Shown: positions 47,424-59,440, counted from the stretch's first letter. The stretch: DNA of 64,000 bases from Xenopus tropicalis (GCF_000004195.4 NC_030683.2:51535358-51599357), one strand, 5' to 3'. Notes: generated by a model from the sequence alone, not told the origin. Translations and numbers: made by a program.

Positions 47424-48413
47424 CATGCACTTGAATGGATTTCCATTACATTTTCATGTTTTTGTTGATTAATTATTGAAATTTTACAATTTGTCTCTGA
47501 TAATAGTAACTGTCTAAAATTTGAATTTATTTTTACCTCTAAGCAAGGCAATTACGTATGATTTATTGTCATGCATTATTGCCTCAAAAGAATTGCAATT
47601 TGTGAGATATTAGCAAATCATGTTTAGTACCTCCATCAAGCCAAAACAAAAAAATTAATTAGAACTCCTTTATCATCATACATTTGCAGTAGGATAAGCA
47701 CCTAAAATGCCACTTTTGATAATGTAATCCTTAAATGGAACTGTTTAAGAAATTGATGGTTAAGATTTATTACAGATTAAATTGTTTTTCTTCGTAACTT
47801 CATAACTGTTTTTTCCCCGCTAGTTACAAGAGATCAGATACCTTAGAAGACCTTTCCCACCTCTTTCTTGAACAGAACAACATCAGATGAGTTCTCCGCT
47901 TTCTTGTATAGTTCTCCAAACATACAGTCTAAGGAACTGATCAATAGTTGGCTCTGTTGAATTTTTTTTATATCAGCACCCTCAGCAATTTTACATAAAT
48001 GGTTTATGATTATTTACATACCCTTTACCCTGTTCTTGCAACTTATTAGGATTGCAGCTATGCATACCATGTGACCATGTGACCATGTGCCTAAAGTAGT
48101 TGGCCAGCTAGAAGTATATTGCAATACATGGACAAACAATTCCTGTTTTGCTTAAAGGGGAGGGCATTTCTTGATAGCTTATTGCACAGAATGTCTTAAT
48201 GTCTATATATATTGATAATGGGTGAGCGCAGAGGACCTCTTGTTATTATTTATATGCATACTATAACTTCCATTGCATAAATGTATCTTGCTTGGACATA
48301 TAATGAAATATTTAGATTGGAAAAAAAGGTAAACATAATTTATGTTTGGGGCTCACTAATTTAAAATAGTTAGCTGCCTTTTTTAATATACTGTACAAAG
48401 CAATCAATATAAA
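46666..48413. other. Unclassified; contains (TA)n 47377-47419
   Basis: A C-run at 46810-46822 and a 43-bp TA tract are the only clear features. No gene seen. Confidence 0.45.
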
Positions 48414-48666
48414 TAGTGATTAGCGAATCTGTCCTGTTTGCTTCGCCAAAAAATTAGCAAAACTTCGGAAAAATTAGTAAAATGGTGAAAAATTTAAGAA
48501 ACACAACTTTTTGAAGCAAGTGTCATTTTTGACATGACCGCATCATTTTGAGAGAGCGATAATTTTTGCAGTGGCTGAAAATTTTCCTTGCTGATTTTTC
48601 GCCCCCGTTTCTAAAAAAAAATGTAATTGCAAATCCATGCCTGCCAAAAAAATTCACTCATCACTA
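48414..48666 (+). mobile_element. hAT-type MITE with exact 8-bp duplication AATATAAA
   Basis: TAGTGATTAGCGAATCTGTC to AAATTCACTCATCACTA, flanked by AATATAAA at 48406-48413 and 48667-48674. 253 bp, no internal array. Confidence 0.95.
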
Positions 48667-48880
48667 AATATAAATTTATTGAAGTACTAGGTTCTGTGCG
48701 AAATAACTGCATCAATTTTTGCATGACCACAACTGCGCTTGCAGCGATAGATGCCAAGATGCAATAAATGCATTGGCTATGTGCATAACATTCCTCCTCC
48801 TTTGACAAATCCAGGCCTCTCGCTTCTCTAGCTGTCTTTATATGGGAAATAAAGTTTAAAACACTGGCGTGCCCAATATG

Positions 48881-48924
48881 CTGAAGGGGTGCCTAATATG
48901 CTGGCATATTGGGCACCCCTTCAG
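48881..48924. repeat. 20-bp stem, 4-base loop hairpin
   Basis: CTGAAGGGGTGCCTAATATG (48881-48900), loop CTGG, then CATATTGGGCACCCCTTCAG. One mismatch (a wobble in RNA). It is preceded by a direct near-copy, 'tgcccaatatgctg'. Too short a stem for a typical miRNA precursor, but striking. Confidence 0.85.
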
Positions 48925-49131
48925 TAAGGCAAATCATGTGGCCTAGAATTGTATATGTCTACCATAAAAATACATTTCTCATAATAATTTCACTTTTTTC
49001 CTGAATCCTTATAACTAGGAATATTTATGTTATGATGTAAATGAATACAGTAAATCTTCATTACTACTGTATATCCTTGTTGGAAAGTGAGCTTTCCTAC
49101 ATTATTAAATATCAGCAGCTGTTTGATGGTA

Positions 49132-49418
49132 CAGGTATTGGACCCCTTATCCGGAAACCCATTATTCCATTTTAATCAAATAAATCAAATTTTTTAAAAT
49201 GATTTCCTTTTTCTCTCTAATAATTAAACAGTAGCTTGTAATTGATCCCAGCTTAAGTATAATTAATCCTTATTGGAGCCAAAACAATCCTATTGGGTTT
49301 AATTACTGTTTAAATTATTTTATTAGCAGACTTAAGGTAGGAGATCCGAATTACAGAAAGACCCCTTATCCAGAAAACCCCAGGTCCCAAGCATTCTGGA
49401 TAACCGGTTCTATACCTG
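49132..49418 (+). mobile_element. TA-flanked MITE (CAGGTAT...ATACCTG family), 287 bp
   Basis: CAGGTATTGGACCCC to GGTTCTATACCTG, TA each side. About 40 bp shorter than the 328-bp copies, through loss near the left end after 'ggaaacccatta'. Confidence 0.85.
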
Positions 49419-51489
49419 TACATTTATTGAAATGTGCAACAAAAAACAATATTTTTTTTACAGAAAGTAATGTTCTAGCTCCACAGTATATGTTCAACAA
49501 TTTTTTTCTATCTATAATCTTTATCAAACTGTGTGTGATTATTACTGGACCATTAAATATATGTGTAGCAGCTAATTGCTTCTCTGTTTTTTTTTTTTTT
49601 TTTATTATTATTATTGATGATGATATTATTGTTATTATTATTATCATTCTAAACATTGGTTAAAAAGATTGCTTTTTACCAATAAACTTGACATTTTCTA
49701 GTTTCTCCTGCCAAGTGTTAAATTCATCTTCCATTTCAGTCACTATATGTAGGAGTTCCATTAACTGATTGGAAGAATCCAATTCCTTAAACATCCAGGG
49801 ATAGATGTAATATGAACATACCTCTACAATCTACTTATTTCCTTCCAAAATTGCATACCATTGTGTATCAAAGACTGTAATATACCAGTAATTAATCCAA
49901 ATCCTTACTTTGTGGATTTTATTGTAAAAGAAAATGTTAGGGTTTTGGATCTCAGTATATCCAAATTCAACATAATACCACATTATAATGTAAAGAGATG
50001 AAAGTGTTGTCTGATAAAATAATTGAATGATTATTTCCAAAATGTTGTATGTGGCAGCTCAGGTTATACATAAGGGATGTGCAGAAATTGTCTCTTTATT
50101 TTCCGTCAAATCCCTTAGCAAAATATGCTGAAAAGAATGTGTGATATTTGTGAATCAATCATAAGGATGCACCATCAGCTACAAATAATGCTTATAACTT
50201 ATGACAGAATAACCTGGGTAGATTCTGCTTTGGATCATTGCACATAGTTAAAGTAGAGCTTAACACCCTGGCTGCCATTTTAACTATTCAGGCCATTTTA
50301 TGCCCCCCCCTGACCTCTACCCAAAACATTACTTAAATCTCTGCCCTCAACAGCCCTTGAGGGGGGTTGTCAGTTACGGTTTCTCCTTGGCTCTGATCAA
50401 AGTCTAAAAGAATTCAAAGTGGAAGTTAGGATGTCTATACTCCTATAAATAGGATATTCTATATTTATATGTATTATATAAGATTTTATACATTAATGAT
50501 ATTTCCAAATGTGCGAAATAGGATAGTTTTGCCCCCCCCAAAAAATAGGTGTTTTTTTCTTGTGTTTTTTCTTTTCTAACACCAAATGCTTGGAGTGCAT
50601 GGGTGCTTTTCTCCATGTTTTTTTCTTGCTCCAAATGCATTAATCAATGCCAATTTTTTCTCATGTTTTTTATTCTTTGCAAAAGTTTTTTTTCCTTTCA
50701 GCAAAACAAAATAAATGGTGAAATTTTAGTATAGAATCTGGAAATTTTCAAGAACTTGCAAAAAAAAATTAAAAAAAAATTTGTGCGCTATTATGATACA
50801 TTAATGTAAAAATTTAAATTTTCTAAATAATGTCCAGTGCTACCTTTAAAGTAAAAGTAAAAAACAGACACTTGTTAATAATGTTCAACATGTTGCCCAA
50901 ATAAATCTTACCTTGTGTTTGATACAGGATACTGGAAAAGCTTTTTTGAAGCTGTTTCCAATTAACCTCGGAATCATAAAATTCATTTCAGATTCCAAAA
51001 TAGTTCAAAACTTGTTTAACATGAATTCAGTGAATAAAGCACATGCTGAACATACTCTTTGCCTATTGTTTCAATCATAAAACTGTAACTGCAGTGGATG
51101 CAACTCTCTAAGTGGCTGCAACAATGCCAAAATTATTGGGGAGTATTACATTTAAAAAAATAAATAAATATTTTTTTTTTTACATTTGATACCTGTATAA
51201 AATTGAGCATCTGAACACCATCCATGTTTGTAAGCTGTTGACTGAAGGCTGTTGAACAAGCATTGTCAAAGTTTGTGTGAGGTGTGTCCATCAAACCTTA
51301 AAATGGCAGTATACCCCCATTTAGATTTAACTATCTACCTCACAAGGACCAAACATGAAGTAGCATCGTTCACAGTTTGCCCTGATTAGTTCAATATTTA
51401 GCAAAAACCATATATTTTTTGTGATTACAAAAATAGGGGAAAATAATGTTTGGGACAAGCCTTATTGTTGAAGAGGGACTAAACCACTC
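49419..51489. other. Unclassified; simple repeat at 49585-49650
   Basis: Poly-T followed by (ATT)n/(ATG)n-like sequence at 49585-49650. 50515-50770 is T-rich with 'aaatgcatt' units like those in the degenerate MITE at 27300-27631. A minus-strand ORF at 49831-50040 faintly recalls a LINE C-terminus but is not supported. Confidence 0.4.
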
Positions 51490-51600
51490 CTTTAAAGTTA
51501 CCCTTAAAATTGAATGTTAATATAATGTAGATATTCTAAGACAATTTTCAGTTTGTTTCAATTGTTTTTTTTTTTTTTTAAATATTTAACTTTTTTCAGC
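51490..51600. mobile_element. T2-type MITE fragment
   Basis: 'ccactcctttaaagttaccc' and 'tataatgtagatattctaag' match the family at 19355-19495. Both ends are damaged. Confidence 0.5.
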
Positions 51601-52745
51601 AGCATTTCCGGTTTCATGATCCAGCCAGACTTAAAAAGTCATTTAAATAGGAAATTACTTGCGACTGGATCAGTTGACTAAGGCAAGAAGGCAAAGCATC
51701 ACAATTACTTACTTTCCTTAACTCCCACTGCCTCCTGTGGCTCAACCTGAAGAAGCTGCATCCCATGAACAAGAGGTTACCAGTTTTTCCCTGGCAAATT
51801 ATAACACTAGATCACAAATTTGTCATTCATTGCTTTGCATCAGTCCAAAGTCATTGTTAATTCTGTTAAATAAAATTGGACTTAATACAACATCCTATTG
51901 CACGTACATTAGTTACTTGGTGCAATTAATCACTACCCTGTGAACAAGATCCTTCAACAAAATAGCAGCACAAAGTATATATGTAGAAAACAATGGTATG
52001 CGCAGCACTGTATAAAAAGCCTCAATAAGACCTAAATAGACCACAAGTGTGAGACCACTGTCCAGTTACTTGCTTACTTACTTACTTACTTACTTACTTA
52101 CTACATCATAAAAATCAGTTCATCAAAATCAGGCTGATTACAGCTTGATTTGCCATTCTTCCTAACATAATCTTGAATTTGATCTCTTAATGAATAATGA
52201 ATGACTTCTATATTGTAATAGCGAGATGAAACTGCTCGTCCCAAAAGGACATCAGACCAAAGGGATGAATATCTTGCTTATGTAATACATTTGTACTATA
52301 TTATTTTAAATGTAATTTTCTTACAGGTAAATGTTTTTTATATATACATTCATAAGTGAATTATTTCTATTTAAATAAGATGATGATTTTTCACCTGTGA
52401 TCAGAATAAATAGTCTTTTCCTTTTATTATTAACCTGGAAAATGAAATATGACAGGAAAATAACATATACTATATACAGCTATGAGTTCTATTATAAATA
52501 ATGTTTGGAAACTGTTTTCTGGAAAAGGGTTTTTTTATGTCATTTGGATCATGCCAAAGGGTTGTTTTGCCTGTATGGACTGATGCATTTTAGTTACAAT
52601 CGATGTTAAAAAACAAAAACAAAACAAAACAGAGTTATCTGTTTAAAATTGACTCTATTAGGCCAACCTCCAGTAATTTAGAGCTTTTGGAAACTGGGTG
52701 TGTATAATTAAATGTATAATACCGAACTGATTTTGGTTTATAAAG
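51601..52745. other. Unclassified; contains (TTAC)n 52066-52103
   Basis: A clear (TTAC)n tetranucleotide array of about nine units. No gene or other repeat recognised. Confidence 0.5.
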
Positions 52746-52749
52746 CTGA

Positions 52750-52974
52750 CAAATGATGAGGGATTTTTTTGCAGCAGGCATGGATTTGTGGCAAAATTCC
52801 ATGTTTTATGATTTTGTTTGGGAAACCACTGCAAAATTTCAAAGTGAAAATTTTTGCTGCAAAAAACGGTGAAAAGAAATGCATCAGAAACACATGTGCA
52901 AGTGCATTTTACTAATTTTCGGCATTTCACAATTTTTTTGGCAAAGCAAAATGGTACAGATTTGCTTATCACTA
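52750..52974 (-). mobile_element. hAT-type MITE, TAGTGATGAGCGAA family, diverged
   Basis: Left 'aaatgatgagggattttttt' with 'caggcatggatttgtggcaa' inside; right 'acagatttgcttatcacta'. No clear 8-bp match. Confidence 0.75.
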
Positions 52975-53896
52975 AAGCAATGACGCATGAAACTTATTTT
53001 TAATCCATATTCATTTCTCTACCTGTTATAAAATCTCAAATGTGAATAATATGCTGCCTCCCCTCTTCTAAGACATGGCATAGCAATTACTCTCACAAAG
53101 ACTCTGCCTGATAACATGAAGATATTGGGATGTTTTGGGAGCATGCATAGATTAAAAACTTTTACAAAATGTCACCTTACTGCCTGCTGTGAAGGAAATA
53201 AGGTTTGACTAATCTGCTTAGTGCAAGTAAATTGTATTTGATGTGGTCCTTGCACTTTCTATATAGCTGCAGCTCAGTCCTCCCTGCCTTCTGCTTCAAA
53301 TTGCTTCTGTGTCTATTGATGCAGGGGAACTCTAATGCTGCCACCACCTTCTGACCAGGTTGTGGCTCAAGGATTCCCTTTGCACTCTATATCAATAGGC
53401 ACAGCAAACTTGTACCTAAAAATTGGGCGCAGATGTCACTCACACGCCAAACACTGTAAATGATGCCAAGTGTACTTTTGTGAAAATGCATTAAATTTGC
53501 TATGAAATATGCACTCAGTTGCAGTATTCTTGGTGAATCAGCTGTAATTGCAGAAGGCACAGCACAATTGTGCCAAGTGCATTGCCCCCTTGCATTTACA
53601 ATGACATGAGTTCTAGGGAAAAACGCTACATTGGGGGAAAAAATGGGGATTGCACTCAAATTGGATGTACATATTCCCTATAGTGTATTTGAAATACTAT
53701 CTAAATCATTTTATTTTCATCTAATCTTTTATTTGTTTGTTTGGCTGAAAAATGCCTACACAAATTCTAAATCAGAAGATAAAATAATGCCAAAAACTAC
53801 TTCAGAGCACCAGAATTGGGCTATATTAGTATCTACTGTTATTGCTATTGGCTTGCCATAGTTACAGATTATTTCATATTTTCAGTTGTTCTTTTC
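52975..53896. other. Unclassified; old short repeat 53309-53412
   Basis: 53309-53412 shares 'gatgcaggggaactct' and 'cacagcaaactt.t.cctaaa' with 26755-26835. Nothing else recognised. Confidence 0.45.
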
Positions 53897-54358
53897 TTAA
53901 ATGAACAGTTTGGTGTAAAAATTAAACTGGGTAAAATTGATAGACTGCGCAAAATAAAAAATATTTCTAATATAGTTAGGCAAAAATGTAATCTATAAAG
54001 GCTGGAGTGCTTTCAGCTCTCTAATCTTAGTCAGCAACAGCGACTTTAGGAGGGGTGGGCACATGGGACATAACTGTTCAGTTAGTTTGTAAGCAAGCAG
54101 ATCAGATTCAAATGCAAACTTACTGAACAGTTATGTCCCATATGCCCCCCCCCCCCCACACGAGTCACTGATTGGTTACTGACTGCTAACAGCTTACAGA
54201 GCTGAAAAGAAGGAAGTAGTGGTCAGGCTATAATGTTAGATATCTGCCCACTCTGGCCTTTATACATTACATTTTTGCTTAACTAGCTATACTTAAAACA
54301 TTTTGCGAAGTCTATCTATTTTACCCAGTTTCATTTTTACACTGAAATGTTCCTTTAA
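53897..54358. mobile_element. T2-type MITE, palindromic, 462 bp
   Basis: TTAAATGAACAGTTTGG to 'actgaaatgttcctttaa', with long inverted arms ('aaactgggtaaaattgatag' against 'tctatctattttacccagtt'). TTAA at both ends. A C-run lies at 54145-54158. Confidence 0.88.
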
Positions 54359-54464
54359 TAGTGTTACATCATAGTAGTAAATGCTATTGTTGCAATAGAG
54401 CAGTAGATGTTTTATGTTTTCTAAACTATCATGCTGATATATAGCTGCACTATTATATCAGCAA

Positions 54465-54971
54465 TAGTGATGAGCGAATCTGTTCCGTTTCGCTGAAAAA
54501 TGTGCGAATATTTCAAAAGATCCGTGAAACGGCGAAAAATTCGCGAATGTCGTGCGACAAAAAAAAATTGTCGCCCGCTGCTATTATTTTGGCGCGCAGC
54601 TATTGTTTCGTCGTCCGCGGCTATTATTTTGTCGCGCGGCTATTGTTTCATCGCCCATGGCTATTATTTTGGCGCGCAGCAATTATTTTGTCGCCCGCGG
54701 CTATTATTTTATCGCGCGGCTATTGTTTCATCACCCACGGCAATTATTTTGTTGCACAGCTATTCTTTTGTCGCACGGCTATTCTTTTGTCGCCCGCAGC
54801 TATTATTTCTTCGCACGGCTATTCTTTTGGCGACTATTTTTTATTGACGCCGGCGACAATTTTTGGACGTGCGGCAAATTTTTTCATCCGTTTCGCGAAA
54901 CAATCCACCAATGGCAAAACGCGGAAATTCGCAGCGAATCCATGCCTGCCGAAACATTTCGCCCATCACTA
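54465..54971 (+). mobile_element. hAT-type MITE with exact 8-bp duplication ATCAGCAA and internal array
   Basis: TAGTGATGAGCGAATCTGTT to ACATTTCGCCCATCACTA, flanked by ATCAGCAA at 54457-54464 and 54972-54979. 54568-54845 is the same kind of array as at 46215-46435 ('cgcccgcggctattatttt' alternating with 'cgcgcggctattg'). ORFs of 115-156 codons here are artefacts. Confidence 0.95.
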
Positions 54972-55089
54972 ATCAGCAACCCTGCAGAGGTGTAGGTTCT
55001 TTGGCAGGTGCTGATGGACTATATACATTTAAAAAACGGCTGGGATATGAGTGAAAACGTCAGTTTTGTTGTGTACAATAAAAGAATCT

Positions 55090-55894
55090 GGGCCCGATTC
55101 ACTAAAGTCCGAAATAAGGAGTGCTATTTATAGCATGCGTTAAAAATCTTATCACTTCTTATTTTTCACTCTATTCACTAAAAGAACACTTGTCATAATT
55201 AAGAAGCAATGTTCTTGGCTTTATTTATCTTACGATGACATATTTTCAAGCAATATATTACGCAGCACGCGATATTTTACACAGAGCGCAATATATTACG
55301 CACGTAACCATTACTTTCTGAAAACCACCATTTCCCTGAAAACTGGAGGATGCATCACTCTAGGGCCAACATATACTTGAAAAAATACGACTGCAAACTC
55401 CATGTTGTGTTGCCAATAGCTCACGAACCGCAATTTTCTTTAAGTACCGCCTGCCCCAAGTAGGGTTAATATTCACACAGATTAACACGATATTTTGCAC
55501 GTTTAACACTTCATATGTGTTTGTGAATCATGCGTTAGTACTATTTCTATTCGCTAATTAACACAATGCGTTTTTTTTGTGCATGCGATATGCGGATTAA
55601 CACATGCGAAATGACTTTGGTCATGACTTTTGGTACTTAATTATCGCATGCTTTTTAATGAAAAAAACTATGCGATAAGCGTTATTGACCTTTAGTGAAT
55701 CGGCCCCTATAACGCTTATCACATAGTTTTTTTCATTAAAATATGTCATCGTAAGATAAATAACGCCAAGAACATCGCTTCTTAATTATGGCAAGTGTCC
55801 TTTTAGTGAATGGAGCGAAAAATAAGAAGTGATAAGATTTTTAACGCATGCTATAAATAGCACTCCTTATTTTGGACTTTAGTGAATCGGGCCC
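55090..55894. mobile_element. Long-palindrome MITE, GGGCCCGATTCACTAAAG termini
   Basis: 805 bp. The left arm (55090-55250) is repeated as its complement at about 55700-55894, including 'gagtgctatttatagcatgc'. Flanked by TCT on both sides, a 3-bp duplication compatible with Harbinger-like transposition. The left half holds 'acgcgatattttac'-type units. Confidence 0.85.
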
Positions 55895-55940
55895 TCTGAG
55901 TCTTGCACCTAAGTTCAGAGTGTGCAATTCCTGCCAACAG

Positions 55941-56137
55941 ATTTTTATTATTATTAGCATTTATTTATAAAGCGCCAACATATTCCACAGCACTGTACAA
56001 TAAGTGGGTTTCATACAGTGGGCATACAGGTGTAACATGTATATTTATATTATAAAGCAACCAATAATCAATACAAGAGGTGAAGAGGGCCTTGCCCAAA
56101 AGAGCTTACAATTTACAAGGAGAAAGGGTTGAGACAC
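55941..56137 (-). mobile_element. L2-like retroposon 3' tail, minus strand
   Basis: Complement of the block at 829-1008: 'attattattagcatttattt', 'ataaagcgccaacatattcc', 'ttgcccaaaagagcttacaa'. The next MITE inserted just beyond it. Confidence 0.7.
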
Positions 56138-56140
56138 AAT

Positions 56141-56851
56141 AGGGCTGATTCACTAAAGTGCGTTAATTTTTATCGCACGCTTTTTTGCGTTAAAATAGAT
56201 GCGAAAATTAACGCGCAATTCACTATCGTATTACCACATTCGTTCATTTTAACGCATGCGTTAATTTGCACGCCCAAATAACACTAATGCATGATTCACA
56301 AACACTTAGACGCGCTAAATATTGCATTAGTCTATGCGAAAATTAACACCTACTTGGGGCAGGCGGTAATTATAGAAAAGTACAGTTAATGAGCTTTTGG
56401 CAACACAATATGGACTTTGCAGTGGGATTTATTCAAGTCTATGTTGGCCCTAGAGTGATGCATCCTCCAGTTTGCAGGCAAATGGTCATTTTCAGTACAG
56501 TAATTTTCCGCAAGTATTGGCATGTATAGCTAATATGGCGTGCATTTATTCGCACAACTATTTATATGCGGCTACTATTTATATGCTACTATTTATATGT
56601 GGCTACTATTTATATGCGGCTACTATTTATATGCTACTATTTATATGCGCCGACTATTAGCGCATGTACCATTAAATACCGCATGAAAATAGTCTTCGCG
56701 ACTAAAATAACGCATGCGGTATTGCACGTAAATTAATGCAAGTATGCTTTTAGTGAATCGTGCATTAAGTCGCGAAAAATTAGACGCGCTAAAAATTTTA
56801 CCTCATGCTATAAATAGTGCACGTTTTAACGCACTTTAGTGAATCAGCCCT
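56141..56851. mobile_element. Long-palindrome MITE, AGGGCTGATTCACTAAAG termini, with internal array
   Basis: 711 bp, flanked by AAT on both sides. Termini match the element at 55090-55894. 56560-56655 holds 'gctactatttatatgcg'-type ~17-24 bp units. The 62-codon ORF over it is an artefact. Confidence 0.85.
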
Positions 56852-57035
56852 AATGTGTGGGAATGGAATACTCTATGGACTGCACACAGGCGCTTGAACT
56901 ACTCACTTGTGACATTCTAAATTTGGATTTTATCTATAATATATAATAAAGATATATAAAAAATAATTTAATAAAAATGCAAAATGAGCAAAACATTATA
57001 TATGTATGTTTAGACTAATGGGAATATATTTTGAT

Positions 57036-57307
57036 ATATTTGGATCTCCATAACTTGTCTGCTAAAAAATAATTGAAATATTAAATAAACCTAATAGAAT
57101 TGGTTTCCCTCCAAAGAGGAATAATTATATCTTAGTTAGAATCAAGTACTCAAGCAACCAGGTACTGTTTTATTACTACAGATTAAAAGGAAACAATTTT
57201 AAAAAACTGGAATTATTTGCTTATAATGGAGTCTATTGGAGATAGCCTTTCTGTAATTCAGAACTTTCTGGATAATGGGTTTCCTGATAACAGTTCCCAT
57301 ACTTGTA
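57036..57307 (-). mobile_element. TA-flanked MITE fragment (CAGGTAT...ATACCTG family)
   Basis: Matches the inverted copy at 10404: 'taataatggagtctattgga'-like, 'tttctggataatgggtttcc', ending 'cccatacttgta'. The left end is missing. Confidence 0.75.
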
Positions 57308-57464
57308 TGTAACGTCCCAAACATTTAATGTTCTGGTCAATCTTCCCATTGAGCACCATATATTATTCATTATTACCTTCACGTTTGGGGGGTTAAGTTA
57401 TCCTATATGTCTCCTTTGATCTTTTTATGTCTAATGAGACACATGCTTTGATCCTGAGTAAGTA

Positions 57465-58317
57465 TTAAAGGAACTGTAACACAATTTTATTTACATTCAA
57501 AATATCCCTTCTATACACTTAGGGGCACATTTACTAATCCACGAACGTCGGAAAAGCGTCCGAATGCATTTTTTCTGTAATGATCGGTATTTTTGCTATT
57601 TTTTCCGTTGCCATCGCAAAAAAATCGGATTGGTTTTTCCGCCGTTTACAATTGCTCAATACGAAAAAATCGCGACGGCGATGAAAAAGTTGCACAAAAT
57701 ACGATAAAGTCGTGATGGTGACGAAAAAATCACGCAAAAATACGAAAAAAACGCGACGGCAATGAAAAAGTCGCAACATTTTCGTTTCCAATCCGATTTT
57801 TTCCCATTCGGATTCGTGGATTAGTAAATGTGCCCCTTAGATTATCAAATACATCAAACAGAAATTTTAATAGCAGTAGTGTTTTTTTAGAAATCTTACT
57901 TTAGCATTGATTTATAGAGAACAGGCTGCAGTTCACTCCCAAGTCTCGTACCATGCTTCCGTTCCGCTCCCCCTCCACCCCCTCCCTCCCCTCGCACACA
58001 CAGCACTCCTTCAAACAGCGATGCTGGAAAGAAGGAACAGTACATCTCTGATCCCTCTCCCTCTCCATGCCCCAACTGCTAATAGCCCATAAATCACTCA
58101 AAACGACTTTGAAGAATGCAGTATTTAACTTCTGAATTAAACCGGAAGTCTAACAGACGCCGTATTGCCTTTTCAAGTTCTGCACAGTAAAGCATTGGTA
58201 ATGTAATTTATTTTAAAACCATGTAGAATATTGCATTTTTTAAAATGCTACATATCTTAATAAAGTATTTAGAATGGATATGTTGAAAGTTATTTTTTTG
58301 TGTTACTGATCCTTTAA
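57465..58317. mobile_element. T2-type MITE hosting a Harbinger-like MITE
   Basis: TTAAAGGAACTGTAACAC to GTGTTACTGATCCTTTAA. The element at 57522-57836 splits its left part. Confidence 0.88.
57522..57836. mobile_element. Harbinger-like MITE, 315 bp, TTA duplication
   Basis: GGGGCACATTTACTAATCC to GGATTAGTAAATGTGCCCC, an almost perfect inverted pair flanked by TTA (57519-57521 and 57837-57839). The middle holds 'cgcgacggcgatgaaaaagt'-type near-repeats of about 35-45 bp. Confidence 0.9.
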
Positions 58318-59440
58318 CACTCTATTTTATGCAATTCCAAAAGATGTTGTAATAATATAAGTCATCAATTCAAATAAACATTTTCATTCTAAAAACAGTT
58401 CCCTTTAATCAGCCTTTTGAGTGCACGACACTTTTATCTTGCCAAGCCACCTGTTGCCAGTAAGCACAAGGTGTCAAAGCAAAAGCCGTAAATGTAGAAT
58501 CTACATCTGCATTGTGGTATTATTGCTGATGCTAAAGATGCCAAAATATGTAGCACTAAAAGAGTTAAACAGTGCTACAGAATCCATTCAACCCAGTTAA
58601 AATGCATCACCTGCTAGTAAATATAAATAATGCATAATATTATAATAGTGTCATTTTAACTATAAACTTATATAATTTACATTCTTCAAGTGATTCCATT
58701 TGTTGCAAATTACACTTTAAATTCTGCACATATTCTGTGATTGGTTATATCCTTTATTATATGCATGGCTCTCAACACCAGCCTAACATTATGCTTTAAA
58801 ATATAATTACACAACCAGCTGATGATATTACAAACATCTGTTGCATTGCTTGCAAGGGGATTTACTTTCAGATCAGGCCAGAAGAAAATAAAATATCTAT
58901 GGATAAAAAAGATGAGTGATGAATAAATGTCATCAGTAGAAGGTTGCTATATTTTTCTGTTATACTTTAGGATTAAAGTCAGATTTATTTATAAATTATT
59001 TATAAAGTCCGATTAATACACATTGTGAAATATCAATCCATGCAATTAAATGCTAAAGTGTGAGCCTCCAAGGAAAAAAAATGTAATGCAAACTTCTGTA
59101 TTGTAAAAGTGCATAGTAATCGACAGCTGGCCTTGTAGTTGAGAGGTACTAAAGATTTCATTGACATACAAATATTTATACAAAATGTAATAATATGTAA
59201 ATGTATTCATTATTAATAAAGAATATATAATTATTACATTAATAATTCAAAACTAGTCTGTGTTAACTTTTCTATATTCGACATAAAAAAAAATCTGTAA
59301 GTTTTGAATTCAACCAAACCAGAAGCATTGGACTGATGCTGCTTACATTAATTGGAATACAGTAAAACTTTATATCCATCGTGATCCACATGATTTTTAG
59401 TGCATAAGAAAATAAACCACTAACATGTTTAGCAGTATTC
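58318..59440. other. Unclassified AT-rich sequence
   Basis: No gene or repeat terminus recognised. Confidence 0.45.

Noticed and set aside
49831..50040. Possible LINE C-terminal fragment on the minus strand
   Set aside because: Only a faint resemblance in residue pattern; no diagnostic motif.
54500..54995. Three overlapping ORFs of 115-156 codons
   Set aside because: Same array artefact as at 46.1 kb.
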